Part shown: positions 7,646 to 16,797 of the stretch, piece by piece | How positions within the stretch are numbered: position 1 is the first letter of the stretch | Layout: each line of letters begins with the position of its first letter | Source of the DNA: Paenibacillus silvae | GTDB taxonomy: Bacteria > Bacillota > Bacilli > Paenibacillales > Paenibacillaceae | Assembly: GCF_014639235.1 (NCBI RefSeq) | Contig: NZ_BMFU01000016.1 | Coordinates: forward strand, 34,162-98,161 | Length of the DNA: 64,000 bases | Reading direction: 5' to 3' | Translations under genes and position numbers: made by a program | The notes under the pieces: model-generated | Told to the model about the DNA's origin: nothing | What the model saw: the letters and a program-made list of their open reading frames with translations, nothing else | Database searches by the model: none

Positions 7646-9095
7646 CACCACTTCCTATGAAACCCTGCTTGCATCCTTGAGAAAAAACTTTGAAGCCTGT
7701 GCAGATGTGGTAATCCAGACGTTTCCTGCGAAAGAGGAGACCGTTCATTCCGTCATTCTGCTCTACTGTGACGGCCTGGTGGACAGCAAGCAGATCAACC
7801 AATTCATCATCCCCCGACTGGAACAGCATACATTAATTATGGAAGAAGCTCTCCCCCATGAACTTGGCCTAACCCTGAAGCCCATAGATAACCCTTCTGA
7901 TCTGCAAAATATAAATATACTTCTATTTAGCGGGCAACTGCTGCTTATTTTTGAAAATGGTTTACAAGCCTGCAGCCTGGATATTGCCGATATCCCTGGA
8001 CGCTCACCGGAAGAATCCGCTATCGAGACATCTGTGAAGGGGCCGCGTGACGGTTTCACTGAAGAGTTGTCCACGAACATCGCTTTGGTGCGCAAACGTT
8101 TGAAAACTTCATCCATGTGTTATGAGAAAATAGTTAAAGGGGCACGGACACAGACAACCATTGGCCTGTTATACATCAAAGATGTGATCAACCCCGAAAT
8201 TCTGAATACAGCTCGCAGCAACCTGGATCAGATTAACGTGGACGGCATCATGGGTACCTCCATCATGGAACGAGCAGTCATGGGGGGAGTACGTAGTATT
8301 TTCCCGCTCACAGATAACTCCGAACGGCCCGATTATGTGGCGGATTCCTTGCTTAACGGACGTTTCGCTGTACTCACAGAGGGCTCACCTGTAGCTGTCA
8401 TTGCACCGACCACATTGTTTAATCAATTGAAGTCACCGGAGGACGAGAGCACTCCTTTTTTCATCGTGACTTTTGAGCGTATATTACGGATTGCCGGGCT
8501 GCTCATCGCCTGTTTTTTTCCGGCCTTCTACATCGGCTTGACCAGCTTTAATCTGGAACAGATTCCACTGCCACTGCTCGCAACTATTGCAGGAACGCGA
8601 ATGGGACTGCCCATGCCAGTTACGCTGGAAGCGTTTCTGATGATTTTTATGTTTGAATTGTTCAATGAGGCGGGACGAAGGCTGCCGCGTGCGTTGGGAC
8701 AGACCGTCAGTGTGGTTGGCGGCTTGATTATCGGGGATGCAGCTATTCGTGCCGGAATTACATCTCCCACCATTATTGTGACCGTAGCGATCTCCGTAAT
8801 CTCCAGCTATATTCTGGTGAACACCGTTCTTGGGGGAGCCACATCTCAAGTACGCATCGGCATGTTAGTTGCTTCCTCCATTCTGGGACTATTTGGATTC
8901 ATGGTTGCTCTGTTCGCGTTGCTGGTTCATCTCGTATCTCTGGAATGTTACGGTGTATCCTATCTGTCCCCTGTGTCACCATACATTCCGGGAGACTTCA
9001 CACAGGCTGTGTCGATGCCGCCTTCCATGACCCGCACCAAGCGCCCAGCCGTATTACGTACGCAGGACTCTACCCGTCATAAGGAGAAACCTTGA
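7626..9095 (+). CDS. Spore germination receptor A subunit (GerAA family)
   Basis: A 489-residue protein. The N-terminal part of about 280 residues is soluble, and the rest has several membrane segments, including FERILRIAGLLIACFFPAFY and the conserved GTRMGLPMPVTLEAFLM. This is the usual GerAA/GerBA/GerKA layout. The open frame extends upstream, but the ATG at 7626 is preceded by GAGGAGG and begins MEKQPID, so it is chosen. It lies inside the end of the B-subunit gene. It should assemble with the B and C subunits into a germinant receptor. Confidence 0.9.
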   Translation: MEKQPIDTTSYETLLASLRKNFEACADVVIQTFPAKEETVHSVILLYCDGLVDSKQINQFIIPRLEQHTLIMEEALPHELGLTLKPIDNPSDLQNINILLFSGQLLLIFENGLQACSLDIADIPGRSPEESAIETSVKGPRDGFTEELSTNIALVRKRLKTSSMCYEKIVKGARTQTTIGLLYIKDVINPEILNTARSNLDQINVDGIMGTSIMERAVMGGVRSIFPLTDNSERPDYVADSLLNGRFAVLTEGSPVAVIAPTTLFNQLKSPEDESTPFFIVTFERILRIAGLLIACFFPAFYIGLTSFNLEQIPLPLLATIAGTRMGLPMPVTLEAFLMIFMFELFNEAGRRLPRALGQTVSVVGGLIIGDAAIRAGITSPTIIVTVAISVISSYILVNTVLGGATSQVRIGMLVASSILGLFGFMVALFALLVHLVSLECYGVSYLSPVSPYIPGDFTQAVSMPPSMTRTKRPAVLRTQDSTRHKEKP

Positions 9096-10249
9096 TGAAA
9101 TGGGCTTACGTAAGTAGTATGCTTGCGGGTTGTGTCATACTTCTGACGGGATGCTGGGATTCCAAAGAGGTTCAGAGCATTAACTTTATTACTGCCATTG
9201 GCATAGATTACGCGGATAATCAATATATAACGTACGCCCAATTAATTGATTTCTCCAGCATTGCCAAACAGGAAGGGCCCACACCAAGAGAAGGGGGTCA
9301 AATCTGGATTGGCAAGGGGACTGGCACAACCTTGAATATGGCCATTAACGATCTGTATGAGACGTCGCAGCAGCAGACACTGTGGACTCATGTCAAAGCG
9401 ATAGTGCTGTCCGAAAACGCGTTGAAAGGACGACTGGAAGATATTTTCAATACGCTACTGCATTCCGGTCAACTGAGGTACACACCATGGATCTATGGGA
9501 CGGAACAGGATATGTCCACTCTGCTCGCTCCCTCCACCATCTTGAACCAGTCTGCACAAACCATTGAGTTGTTCGAGCCGATGAGACTCTATAAGCAGCA
9601 CTCCGGTTATGAGCCCATTCGACTGCATCAGATGTTAGATAGTTTGAGAGAACCTGAATCCGTAGTGCTGGTGCCTTCAGTATCGAGCAAAAATCAGACG
9701 TGGCACAATGGCGAGAAGACCCCTCCGCTGATTCGAATGGATGGATTATACGTTGTGAGCAATGGCAAAAGTCAGGGAAAGATCACTGGAGCCGAAGCGG
9801 ATGGCACACGTTATGTGAACTACGATCATGTGTATCAATATCCACTATATGTGTACGGGAAGAACCGTCAGACCCCTGACCTTTCGTTAACGCTCCATCA
9901 TCCCAAGACACGAATAACTGCCAGAAAAACCAAGGAAGGCATTACGTTTGATCTGCATACCTCGGTTAAAGCAGCAATTGTTGAAAACCACGATGCCCCC
10001 CGATCTCCACGTACGATGGAACAGGAGGCTGAGAATCAGATTGAAGCCCGAATTCGTGATACGTTCACCAAAAATAAATCACGCCATATTGATTCCTTTG
10101 GTCTTGTGGAGCATCTATACCGCCACAATATGGACTGGTGGAAAGAAGTGGTTCCCCGGCATAATGATCCGCTTGAACACTTTCAACTTGGTAAGGTTGA
10201 AGTCCGGGTGGACATTTTGAACTCCAGTACGTATAAATATGGTGAATAA
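9095..10249 (+). CDS. Spore germination receptor C subunit (GerAC family lipoprotein)
   Basis: About 384 residues with an N-terminal lipoprotein signal ending in LLTGCWDSKEV, where cysteine is the lipidation site and CWD is typical of GerAC proteins. The remainder follows the GerAC pattern, with FITAIGIDY near the start and a C-terminal domain ending VEVRVDI. AAGGAG lies before the start. The ATG at 9095 overlaps the preceding stop (TGATG); a TTG three bases earlier is the alternative. It is the last gene of a B-A-C germination operon followed by a terminator. Confidence 0.9.
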   Translation: MKWAYVSSMLAGCVILLTGCWDSKEVQSINFITAIGIDYADNQYITYAQLIDFSSIAKQEGPTPREGGQIWIGKGTGTTLNMAINDLYETSQQQTLWTHVKAIVLSENALKGRLEDIFNTLLHSGQLRYTPWIYGTEQDMSTLLAPSTILNQSAQTIELFEPMRLYKQHSGYEPIRLHQMLDSLREPESVVLVPSVSSKNQTWHNGEKTPPLIRMDGLYVVSNGKSQGKITGAEADGTRYVNYDHVYQYPLYVYGKNRQTPDLSLTLHHPKTRITARKTKEGITFDLHTSVKAAIVENHDAPRSPRTMEQEAENQIEARIRDTFTKNKSRHIDSFGLVEHLYRHNMDWWKEVVPRHNDPLEHFQLGKVEVRVDILNSSTYKYGE

Positions 10250-10263
10250 AGCTTTTGAAGCGG

Positions 10264-10309
10264 AAGACCTGTAAACTGCATCTGATCTGATGCGGAATAC
10301 AGGTCTTTT
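10264..10309 (+). terminator. Terminator of the germination operon
   Basis: Stem AAGACCTGTA against TACAGGTCTT with a smaller GCATC/GATGC hairpin inside the loop, ending in TTTT. Confidence 0.8.
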
Positions 10310-10399
10310 AAGCATTTAGCCGCTAGTGTTGCTGATGATAAAAAGGTGGTGGTATTCGGGTTGGGTAGGGCGGGGGAGTATATAGCATGGTACTGTATA

Positions 10400-10798
10400 T
10401 TAAGCCAAAGGGTATGCCATCACACTCATCAATGCAAGCTCTGGCTGCGTTGTATCCAAGCGGCTGTATTGTATGATGACCGGCACATTACTTGCTACGG
10501 TAATTGCATAAGGCACTCCGGGCGGGATTGCTTCTTCTCCGGATCGAAGTGATGCCGTACGTATATGTTTTGTCCTTCTGGCAGGGACAACGGCTTGCAT
10601 GTTCTCCAAGGGTTCACGATCTTCAAAATAAATCGTAATCTCCAATGCAGCATCTGTGCCGCCGGTGTTCAAAACACAGATGCTTTCGTGACTCTCCAGC
10701 GTGCCGCAGCTATCTGGCGGAATATAGCCATCCGGGATAACCCAGTAGGTATGCCCGTTCGCTGACGGACCGCTTTGAATACGGTTATCGTTTGTCAT
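10400..10798 (-). CDS. Sensory rhodopsin transducer-like (ASRT family) protein
   Basis: A 132-residue protein with the ASRT-family pattern: HTYWVIPDGYIPPDS near residue 16, ESHESICVLNTGG near 34 and ITIYFEDREP near 54. The founder, from Anabaena, forms a beta-sandwich tetramer and binds a sensory rhodopsin and possibly DNA or sugars. Relatives in Firmicutes lack a rhodopsin and their role is unknown. No rhodopsin gene is in this window. AAAAGGAGGG sits before the ATG. It is a single-gene unit facing the germination operon terminator. The family call is fairly sure, the function is not. Confidence 0.8.
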   Translation of the reverse strand: MTNDNRIQSGPSANGHTYWVIPDGYIPPDSCGTLESHESICVLNTGGTDAALEITIYFEDREPLENMQAVVPARRTKHIRTASLRSGEEAIPPGVPYAITVASNVPVIIQYSRLDTTQPELALMSVMAYPLA

Positions 10799-10840
10799 AA
10801 ATACCCTCCTTTTTTTCGCGATGCGCCATGTAACTTAAAA

Positions 10841-11030
10841 CCCTTGCTGGAGTGCGGGCGGACGCTCGGCGGGTGGATCGGCTTTCGGGCCGCTGTTGGT
10901 CCGGGATTTCTTCTATCCCCCTTCTATGGGGAAAATCCCGGACCAAACGCGGACGCTTCGCTCCCTTTTTCCGCTTCCTCCCTCCTCGCTGCCTCGCTCT
11001 TCCTCTGGTGCTTTAAAAACAAGGCCCCTC
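10841..11030. repeat. About 185-bp direct repeat, copy 1 (copy 2 at 11087-11270)
   Basis: Two diverged copies about 246 bp apart. They share TGGTCCGGGATTTCTTC, a small hairpin around CTATGGGG, CAAACGCGGACGCTTCGC and CCTCCTCGCTGCCTCGCTC. The TCCCC-CTATGGGG-AAA plus CGGACGCTTCGCTCC layout resembles the middle of the MITE-like elements at 33.9, 37.1 and 47.3 kb, so this may be a distant relative. No open frame is credible. Confidence 0.75.
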
Positions 11031-11086
11031 CCTTCGCTGGGTAATTTTGTTCGCTCGTTGGCTTCGCTCGACACGCGTTTTAGTAA

Positions 11087-11270
11087 AACCCCTGCTGGAA
11101 TGCGGGCAGACGCTCGGCGGGCGGATCGGTTTTCGGGCTGCTGTTGGTCCGGGATTTCTTCGATTCCCCTCTATGGGGGAAACCCCGTGCCAAACGCGGA
11201 CGCTTCGCTCCCTTTTTCCGATTCCTCCCTCCTCGCTGCCTCGCTCTTCCTCTGCTGAGCGCCATTTTTG
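11087..11270. repeat. About 185-bp direct repeat, copy 2
   Basis: Second copy of the repeat described at 10841-11030, with scattered substitutions. It ends in the same TCCTCGCTGCCTCGCTCTTC segment, directly before the first four-box element. Confidence 0.75.
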
Positions 11271-11284
11271 CGTGACGATATGCG

Positions 11285-11479
11285 CTAACGATTCAGAGAA
11301 GCCTTATTTGGGCGATTTGGAGCATGTTACTTTTCTAACGATTCACAGAGACGCTATTTAGCTCATTTTGCTGATATTGAGTGGATTTTTGGGTGTTTTG
11401 GATGGAATAAGGTTCCTACGATTCGTTAGAATTCTACATCAGCAAATTCGGGGCAAATAAGGTTTGTGGGAATCGTTAG
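11285..11479. repeat. Four-box element, copy A (195 bp)
   Basis: Four related boxes of about 25 bases: two direct boxes beginning CTAACGATT at 11285 and 11335, and two inverted boxes ending CGTTAG at 11429 and 11479. Direct boxes start 50 bp apart and inverted boxes end 50 bp apart. Box consensus: CTAACGATTCC, then AGAAGCCTTATTT. The interior differs from the other five copies. Confidence 0.9.
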
Positions 11480-11755
11480 AGTTCCGGCCGCCAGATTGAT
11501 CTATGGAGTTCGTTAGAGCACCCGCCGCAAGATTGGTTGTAGGTATTAGTAGAGCTCCTACCACCAGTTTGATCTGTGGGGATCATTAGAGCACTCGCCG
11601 TCAGTTGGTTGTAGGCATGGTTGAGCACCAGCACTCAGTTTGATCTGCGAGGATCGTTAGAGCACTCTCACCAGATTGGTTGTAGGAATCCTGAGAATTC
11701 CTGCTTTCAGCTGTTCAACTGTTGTGCGGGATCGTTAAAGTTCCTCCGACCATCT
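11480..11755. repeat. Degenerate tandem array, unit about 36 bp
   Basis: Seven or so diverged units in which GATCTGTGGGGATCGTTAGAG alternates with GATTGGTTGTAGGNATNNTTGAG variants; strong CGTTAG matches recur about every 73 bp (11511, 11584, 11654, 11733). Each unit resembles the right-hand box of the adjoining four-box element, so the array may have grown from it. From 11760 to 11917 there is CT-rich simple sequence (repeated CTACATCTA) and nothing else visible. Confidence 0.7.
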
Positions 11756-11917
11756 CGTTTAGCGGGTTTTCCAATAACACCATCTGCCTGCTCTATATCT
11801 ACATCTACATCTACTCTACTCTATATCTGCATCCACACCTACAACCTTCTGTACCTGTACCCTACCTTCCCCCAGCCTTTGCCACAACCTCTATCCTTTC
11901 ACCTTGTGCCCACTCTT

Positions 11918-13486
11918 TTACCGCAGATACATCTGTAGCGGCTGCAGACGAAGCTCCCGGATCGCTTCAGCCACCTGCTGTGCCAAGCGGCGCGCACCTC
12001 GCTCCTGAAAATGTGTGTTATCCTCCACACCCGTCGGAAAGTTGATATACTCGCCAGGCAGTACCCACATAAAATCATCCTTGCTGCCTTCTTCACCCGC
12101 CTGTTCGAACAATCTGCGGCTGCGCTCAGCCAGATCAATCAGCGGTACATGCTCGGCTTCCGCCAGCTCCCGCATGGCGATAATATAATCGCCGTGTGTA
12201 TCCGTTAGTGTACCGTCATCCGCAAAGTAACGCCGATGCACGGGAGTGATCAGCACCGGGCGAGCGTTGGCTTCGCGTGCGGCATCGATATATTTTTTCA
12301 AATATTGCTTGTATGTGGTGAATGGCTCTGTTCCCCGTTCAGGGTCCGGCTTCTCGTCGTTATGTCCGAATTGAATAAACAGAAAATCATCAGGCTTGAT
12401 TCGCTGCATAATTGCATCCAATCGGCCTTCATGAATGAAGCTGCGTGAGCTTCGGCCCGACATTGCATGATTATCTACGGCTACGTCATGTTTGAATTTT
12501 GCAGGCAGCAGTTGCCCCCAGCCGCAATACGGATAACCACTCTCGGGCTGATCCGTTACCGTGGAGTCCCCGGCGAGAAATACGGTCATCGTCTGATTCG
12601 CAAGCGTAATCTCCAGTGCATTAATCCGCGGTGCAGGACCAGAGAAGCTCAGTCGAAGCCGCCCTCCGCGTGCAACAACAGCAAACCGCATCTCTGCACA
12701 TTGTCCCGCCACCGTACGTATGACAGGCAGCATCATCCGACCTTCTCCGGCTTTGACACGAGTAACCGTATCCGCAAGCGGATCACCGGCAATAAGCAGC
12801 ACCTGATACGTCCCATCCGGTACATCCACAATAAACGATGCCTTGAGCGGGATGCAGAAGCTGGAACGCAAGCGGACAGACATAGCTGCCTGCCCTTGCG
12901 AGGGTTGAACTCCTTTTGCCAAGATTGAATTGGAAGCTTCAGCTGCCCCATCCTCCTGCTCTCCATACCGCTGTTTCTCATATACCAATGAGCCGGGTTC
13001 AAAGCCATACCCTCTGCACTCATCATATATCGTTGTGGATGAAACGGACGTGTAGCCTCCAACATGTTCAACTGCATTCTCTGCTGTATGTTCCGCTGCT
13101 TTCTCCGCTATATGTTCAACTGCAAGTTCTCCTCTATGCTCTGCTGCATGTCTCGCAAGTTTAATCCCGTCATTGCTCTCTCGTTTCACGTTTTGCTCTG
13201 ACATCCCGCTTCCTGAGTGCAGGGTTGATGTCATGTTTGCGTATGGACCAAAATTAAACTTCCATGAGTTTACCTTCGGCTCCGCTTGTTGTGATTGTTC
13301 TGATTGTTCTTCTCGGCCTGCTCCAGATGGCTCTGATGGTTCTGCCTGCCCTAATAGCTCTGCTTGCTCTGATTCCCCTAATTGCTCTAATTGATCTACC
13401 TTCTCTGCACTACTTACACTACCCGCACTTCCTGAACTTCCTGAACTTCCTACTCGTTCTGCCTTATTCAAGTCCGCTGAGTCCAC
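11918..13486 (-). CDS. Rhamnogalacturonan acetylesterase-like SGNH hydrolase with low-complexity N-terminal region
   Basis: A 522-residue protein. Residues about 300-520 are a CE12-type SGNH esterase: FLAGDSTVTD (nucleophile serine), SGRSSRSF, IQFGHND and DNTHF (catalytic Asp/His). Members remove acetyl groups from pectin. Before this is a beta-sandwich-like domain starting WKFNFGP, interrupted by about 60 residues of AEH/AVEH-type repeats before GYTSVSSTTIYDECRGYGFE. A further 70-residue Ser/Glu/Gln-rich stretch precedes it. GGAGGA sits 8 bases before the GTG at 13486, so the odd N-terminus is probably translated. No signal peptide is seen, implying a cytoplasmic enzyme acting on imported oligosaccharides. 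Last gene of the sugar transport operon. Confidence 0.85.
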   Translation of the reverse strand: MDSADLNKAERVGSSGSSGSAGSVSSAEKVDQLEQLGESEQAELLGQAEPSEPSGAGREEQSEQSQQAEPKVNSWKFNFGPYANMTSTLHSGSGMSEQNVKRESNDGIKLARHAAEHRGELAVEHIAEKAAEHTAENAVEHVGGYTSVSSTTIYDECRGYGFEPGSLVYEKQRYGEQEDGAAEASNSILAKGVQPSQGQAAMSVRLRSSFCIPLKASFIVDVPDGTYQVLLIAGDPLADTVTRVKAGEGRMMLPVIRTVAGQCAEMRFAVVARGGRLRLSFSGPAPRINALEITLANQTMTVFLAGDSTVTDQPESGYPYCGWGQLLPAKFKHDVAVDNHAMSGRSSRSFIHEGRLDAIMQRIKPDDFLFIQFGHNDEKPDPERGTEPFTTYKQYLKKYIDAAREANARPVLITPVHRRYFADDGTLTDTHGDYIIAMRELAEAEHVPLIDLAERSRRLFEQAGEEGSKDDFMWVLPGEYINFPTGVEDNTHFQERGARRLAQQVAEAIRELRLQPLQMYLR

Positions 13487-13530
13487 TGGTTAAATTCCTC
13501 CATATGCTATTGGTTTAACCCCTCTGCCCG

Positions 13531-14376
13531 CTACCCCTTCAACCCGCTCGTACTCATGCCCTGCACAATTTGCTTCTGGAAAATAAAGAATACGGTAACT
13601 ACCGGAATCAGGCTGACGATCGACATGGCAAACATGGCACCCCAGTTGGAGGCCGATTCGCTGTCCAGGAACATTTTGAGCGCCATCGAAACGGTATACT
13701 TATCAGGCGAGTTCAGATACAGCACCGGTCCGAGCAAGTCCTCCCATCTCCAGTAAAAGGAGAAGATTGCCGCTGTCGCCAGCGAAGATTTGATCAGTGG
13801 CATAATGATCTGAATATACAGCCTGAACTTGTTACAGCCGTCAATCGTTGCAGCCTCGTCCAGCTCTTTCGGAATGGTACGAATGAACTGCACCATCAGG
13901 AAGATAAAAAACGGCATTCCGAAAAATGTGGGTACAACAATCGGCAGAATCGTGTTCAGCCACCCAAGCTTGGTAAAGATAATATACTGCGGAACCAGCA
14001 CTACATCATGCGGCAGCATTAGCGTTAGCATCATCAGTGAAAACCAGAAAGTTCGTCCTTTGAAATTCAGTCTGGCAAAGCCAAACGCGATCAGTGACGA
14101 TGACAGCACAGCTCCTATGGTCGAGATCACTACGATCACCAGTGAATTGGTGATGTAATCCATGAAGGGTCTTCCGGCTGTTCCTTTCCAGCCATCCACA
14201 TAGTTGGACCAGATCCACTCGGTCGGAAACAGGCTTTCTGCCGTGACAAAGATCGTGCGGCTTTCCTTGAATGAGCTGAACAGCATCCACAGCACCGGGT
14301 AAAGCATCAGGAGAGCAAGTGCGGCAACAAACAGATGATAGACAGGCCATTTGACATTTCTCCACACCATAATCAT
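13531..14376 (-). CDS. Carbohydrate ABC transporter permease (MalG/LplC type)
   Basis: A 281-residue inner-membrane protein with about six transmembrane segments and the ATPase-contact loop ELDEAATIDGCNKFRLYIQI near residue 185. It is the second permease of a CUT1-type sugar importer. The ATG overlaps the stop of the upstream permease (ATGA), so the two are translationally coupled; an ATG two codons later has better spacing to GGAGGG. No ATPase gene is in the operon, as is common for such importers, which share an MsmX-type ATPase encoded elsewhere. Confidence 0.92.
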   Translation of the reverse strand: MIMVWRNVKWPVYHLFVAALALLMLYPVLWMLFSSFKESRTIFVTAESLFPTEWIWSNYVDGWKGTAGRPFMDYITNSLVIVVISTIGAVLSSSLIAFGFARLNFKGRTFWFSLMMLTLMLPHDVVLVPQYIIFTKLGWLNTILPIVVPTFFGMPFFIFLMVQFIRTIPKELDEAATIDGCNKFRLYIQIIMPLIKSSLATAAIFSFYWRWEDLLGPVLYLNSPDKYTVSMALKMFLDSESASNWGAMFAMSIVSLIPVVTVFFIFQKQIVQGMSTSGLKG

Positions 14377-15275
14377 TTCCCTCCTTCAGATTCGTAAAAT
14401 ACCCAGAACTTGGATGTCAGGAACACAGCGGCGGTGAGCACACCGATCATAATCAGCATCACCCAGGCCATAGCCGAGGCATAACCCATGTTGTTAAACA
14501 TAAACGCCTGACGGAACAGATACAGCGAGTAGAGCATCGTGCCGTCCATCGGACCGCCTTCGCCTTTAGAGATGATATATGCCGGTACAAAGGTCATAAA
14601 TGCACCGATCGTCTGCATGATCAGATTGAACAGCACAATCGGACTGAGCAGCGGCAGCGTAATGCTGAAAAATTTGCGAACCGGATTTGCGCCGTCGACC
14701 CCGGCAGCTTCATACATCTCGGGAGAGATATTTTTGAGTCCTGCCAGGAAAATCAGCATGGATGATCCAAACTGCCATACCGACAGCGATATCAGCATAA
14801 CCAGAGCCGCATCCGGGTCGCCGAACCAGCTGACTGGACCAATACCGATCGCGGTCATTGCACTGTTAATCACACCTTCATTGCTGAAGAGGTTACGCCA
14901 CATGATGGATACAGCGACACTACCTCCAATGATAGAAGGCAGATAGTACAAGGTACGATACGTTCCGACCATACGAGAGCCCGTATTTAGAATCATCGCT
15001 ACAAACAGGGCAAAGATCAGCCTTAACGGCACCCCGATGAATACATATAAAAATGTAACCTTAACCGAATTCCAATACTTCGGGTCATCAAAAAACATTT
15101 TGGTATAGTTGTCGAGTCCAATCCACCTTGGAGAAGTGAACAGATTATAACTCGTAAACGACATGTATAAGGAAACAAACATTGGAATGAGTGTAAATCC
15201 AAGAAATCCGATAATGAACGGGCTGATAAACGCATATCCGGTCAAGTTTCTGCGCAATGATGAATACTGCCTCAT
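14373..15275 (-). CDS. Carbohydrate ABC transporter permease (MalF/LplB type)
   Basis: About 300 residues and six transmembrane segments, beginning MRQYSSLRRNLTGYAFISPF. The EAA loop is YEAAGVDGANPVRKFFSITL near residue 205. The open frame extends 30 codons upstream, but the ATG at 15275 follows AAGGAGG and matches the usual start of LplB/UgpA-like permeases. It pairs with the overlapping downstream permease and the lipoprotein encoded upstream. In context the substrate is probably a pectin-derived oligosaccharide. Confidence 0.92.
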   Translation of the reverse strand: MRQYSSLRRNLTGYAFISPFIIGFLGFTLIPMFVSLYMSFTSYNLFTSPRWIGLDNYTKMFFDDPKYWNSVKVTFLYVFIGVPLRLIFALFVAMILNTGSRMVGTYRTLYYLPSIIGGSVAVSIMWRNLFSNEGVINSAMTAIGIGPVSWFGDPDAALVMLISLSVWQFGSSMLIFLAGLKNISPEMYEAAGVDGANPVRKFFSITLPLLSPIVLFNLIMQTIGAFMTFVPAYIISKGEGGPMDGTMLYSLYLFRQAFMFNNMGYASAMAWVMLIMIGVLTAAVFLTSKFWVFYESEGGK

Positions 15276-15440
15276 GGGGAACGTACCTCCTTCATGGATC
15301 AGCCTGCTTCGAGCCTTCATATTGCAAAAGGGACGGACAACCGGGAAGATAAACGGGACGGGCAAAGGCCCCCGCCATCAGCGAGCAGCCCCGGTCCCGA
15401 CCATCCCTGCAAGCGGGACGAGCAAGCGATCATTCAACTG
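15276..15440 (-). other. Intercistronic region with possible stem-loops
   Basis: GC-rich spacer between the binding-protein gene and the permeases, with complementary GTCCCG and CGGGAC segments around 15388-15420. A stem-loop here could protect the upstream mRNA or reduce read-through, giving more binding protein than permease. No T run follows, so it is not called a full terminator. Confidence 0.4.
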
Positions 15441-16730
15441 TTATTTATTGTTCGCCAGTACAGCCTCGGCGTTTTTGCGGAAGGTCTGTGCTGCTTGTTC
15501 AGGTGTGATTTTGCCAAAATTCAATTCTTCCACCACATCGGCCAGTGCGGAGATCACCTCTGGTGAGCCTACAGGCGGCGGAGGGCTCATTGGTGAAGCC
15601 TTAGGCTCCATGGAAGCTACAAATTCAAATACCTGTTTCGTTGCATCACTCAGCTCAGGGGCAATGGCCTCTTTGATTTTTCCGGAAATTGGCACACCGC
15701 GCTCCCCTTTGATCAGCTTGTTGGCTTCTTCATCGTTCACCCAGAAATCAATGAACTTTGCTGCTTCTTCCTTCACTTTGGAGTTGGACGTTACACCCCA
15801 GTACATACTTGGCTGCATATAAAGTCCTTTTTCCATATCCGGACCAGGCATTGGCGCGATGGCAAGTGGACGGTTAGCTACCTGCTGCAAGGCAACGAAC
15901 TGGTTGGACCATTGCCATACACCGATCCCTTTTTCCTTCACCAGATCTGACTCTTCAATGATGCCTTTCGTTTGGTTCGCTACATCCGGTGAAGGTGCAG
16001 CCTTCTGCTCGATCATACGCTGCATGAGTCCGAAAAATTGGACAAACAATGAATCGTCATCATACCCAAGCCCGGTGCCTTCCGGGTTATAGAGTGATTT
16101 GCCTTTGGTACGCAGGAAGTAGTGGAAGAAAATATCCGGCGCTACGCCGCCATCCAGATACAGTCCCTTCTCTGCAACCTGTTTCCCCAGCGCTTCGTAG
16201 GATTCCCATGTCATATTTTCCGGCATGGCATCAACGCCAGCTTTCTTCAGCAGGGCCGGATCATATTGAAAGCCAAGCACGTTAACCCCGGCAGGAACAC
16301 CATACTGTTTGCCATTGATTACACCTGTACTGATGACATTCTCGGCCACATCATCCACCTTGATCTGGTTGCCCAGATAAGGGGCGAGGTCCTCAAGCTG
16401 GCCGTTCTGTGCATATTGGCTGATGTAAGAAATATCCATCTGGATAATGTCAGGCAACTGGTTCGCTGCAGCTTGTGGAGCAAGCTTTTTCCAGTAATCG
16501 TCAAAAGAAGCATATTCCACGTCAATTTTGACGTTTGGATTTTTCGTTTTATACAGGTCGATGACCTTCTGTGTGTATTCATGCCGTGTATCGGAGCCCC
16601 ACCAGGCGATACGCAGATTCACCGATTCATCCTTGCTGCCTGCCCCTTGCTCACTGCCTCCACCTGAGCTGCACGCTGCTGTAAAAACAAGTAGCGCAGC
16701 CATCATCAGGAATATTGCCTTTTTCACCAT
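15441..16730 (-). CDS. Extracellular sugar-binding lipoprotein of an ABC importer
   Basis: A 429-residue family 1 solute-binding protein. The lipoprotein signal ends LLVFTAACSSGGG with cysteine at about residue 20. The mature protein starts with the usual NLRIAWWGSDTRHEYTQKVI and has PDIIQMD and WEFF-like substrate-domain segments. The ATG at 16730 follows GGGGAGA; an in-frame ATG 17 codons upstream lacks a site. It delivers sugar to the two downstream permeases. A cre site lies about 70 bases upstream. Confidence 0.93.
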   Translation of the reverse strand: MVKKAIFLMMAALLVFTAACSSGGGSEQGAGSKDESVNLRIAWWGSDTRHEYTQKVIDLYKTKNPNVKIDVEYASFDDYWKKLAPQAAANQLPDIIQMDISYISQYAQNGQLEDLAPYLGNQIKVDDVAENVISTGVINGKQYGVPAGVNVLGFQYDPALLKKAGVDAMPENMTWESYEALGKQVAEKGLYLDGGVAPDIFFHYFLRTKGKSLYNPEGTGLGYDDDSLFVQFFGLMQRMIEQKAAPSPDVANQTKGIIEESDLVKEKGIGVWQWSNQFVALQQVANRPLAIAPMPGPDMEKGLYMQPSMYWGVTSNSKVKEEAAKFIDFWVNDEEANKLIKGERGVPISGKIKEAIAPELSDATKQVFEFVASMEPKASPMSPPPPVGSPEVISALADVVEELNFGKITPEQAAQTFRKNAEAVLANNK

Positions 16731-16797
16731 GCCAATCTCCCCTTTTATGTTGATATGGTTGTGTGATCGGGTTATCTCCATCCTGTTGATGATATGC

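Noticed and set aside
11480..11755. CRISPR array at 11.5 kb
   Set aside because: The period of about 36 bp is suggestive, but units follow one another without unique spacers, are degenerate, and no cas genes are present.
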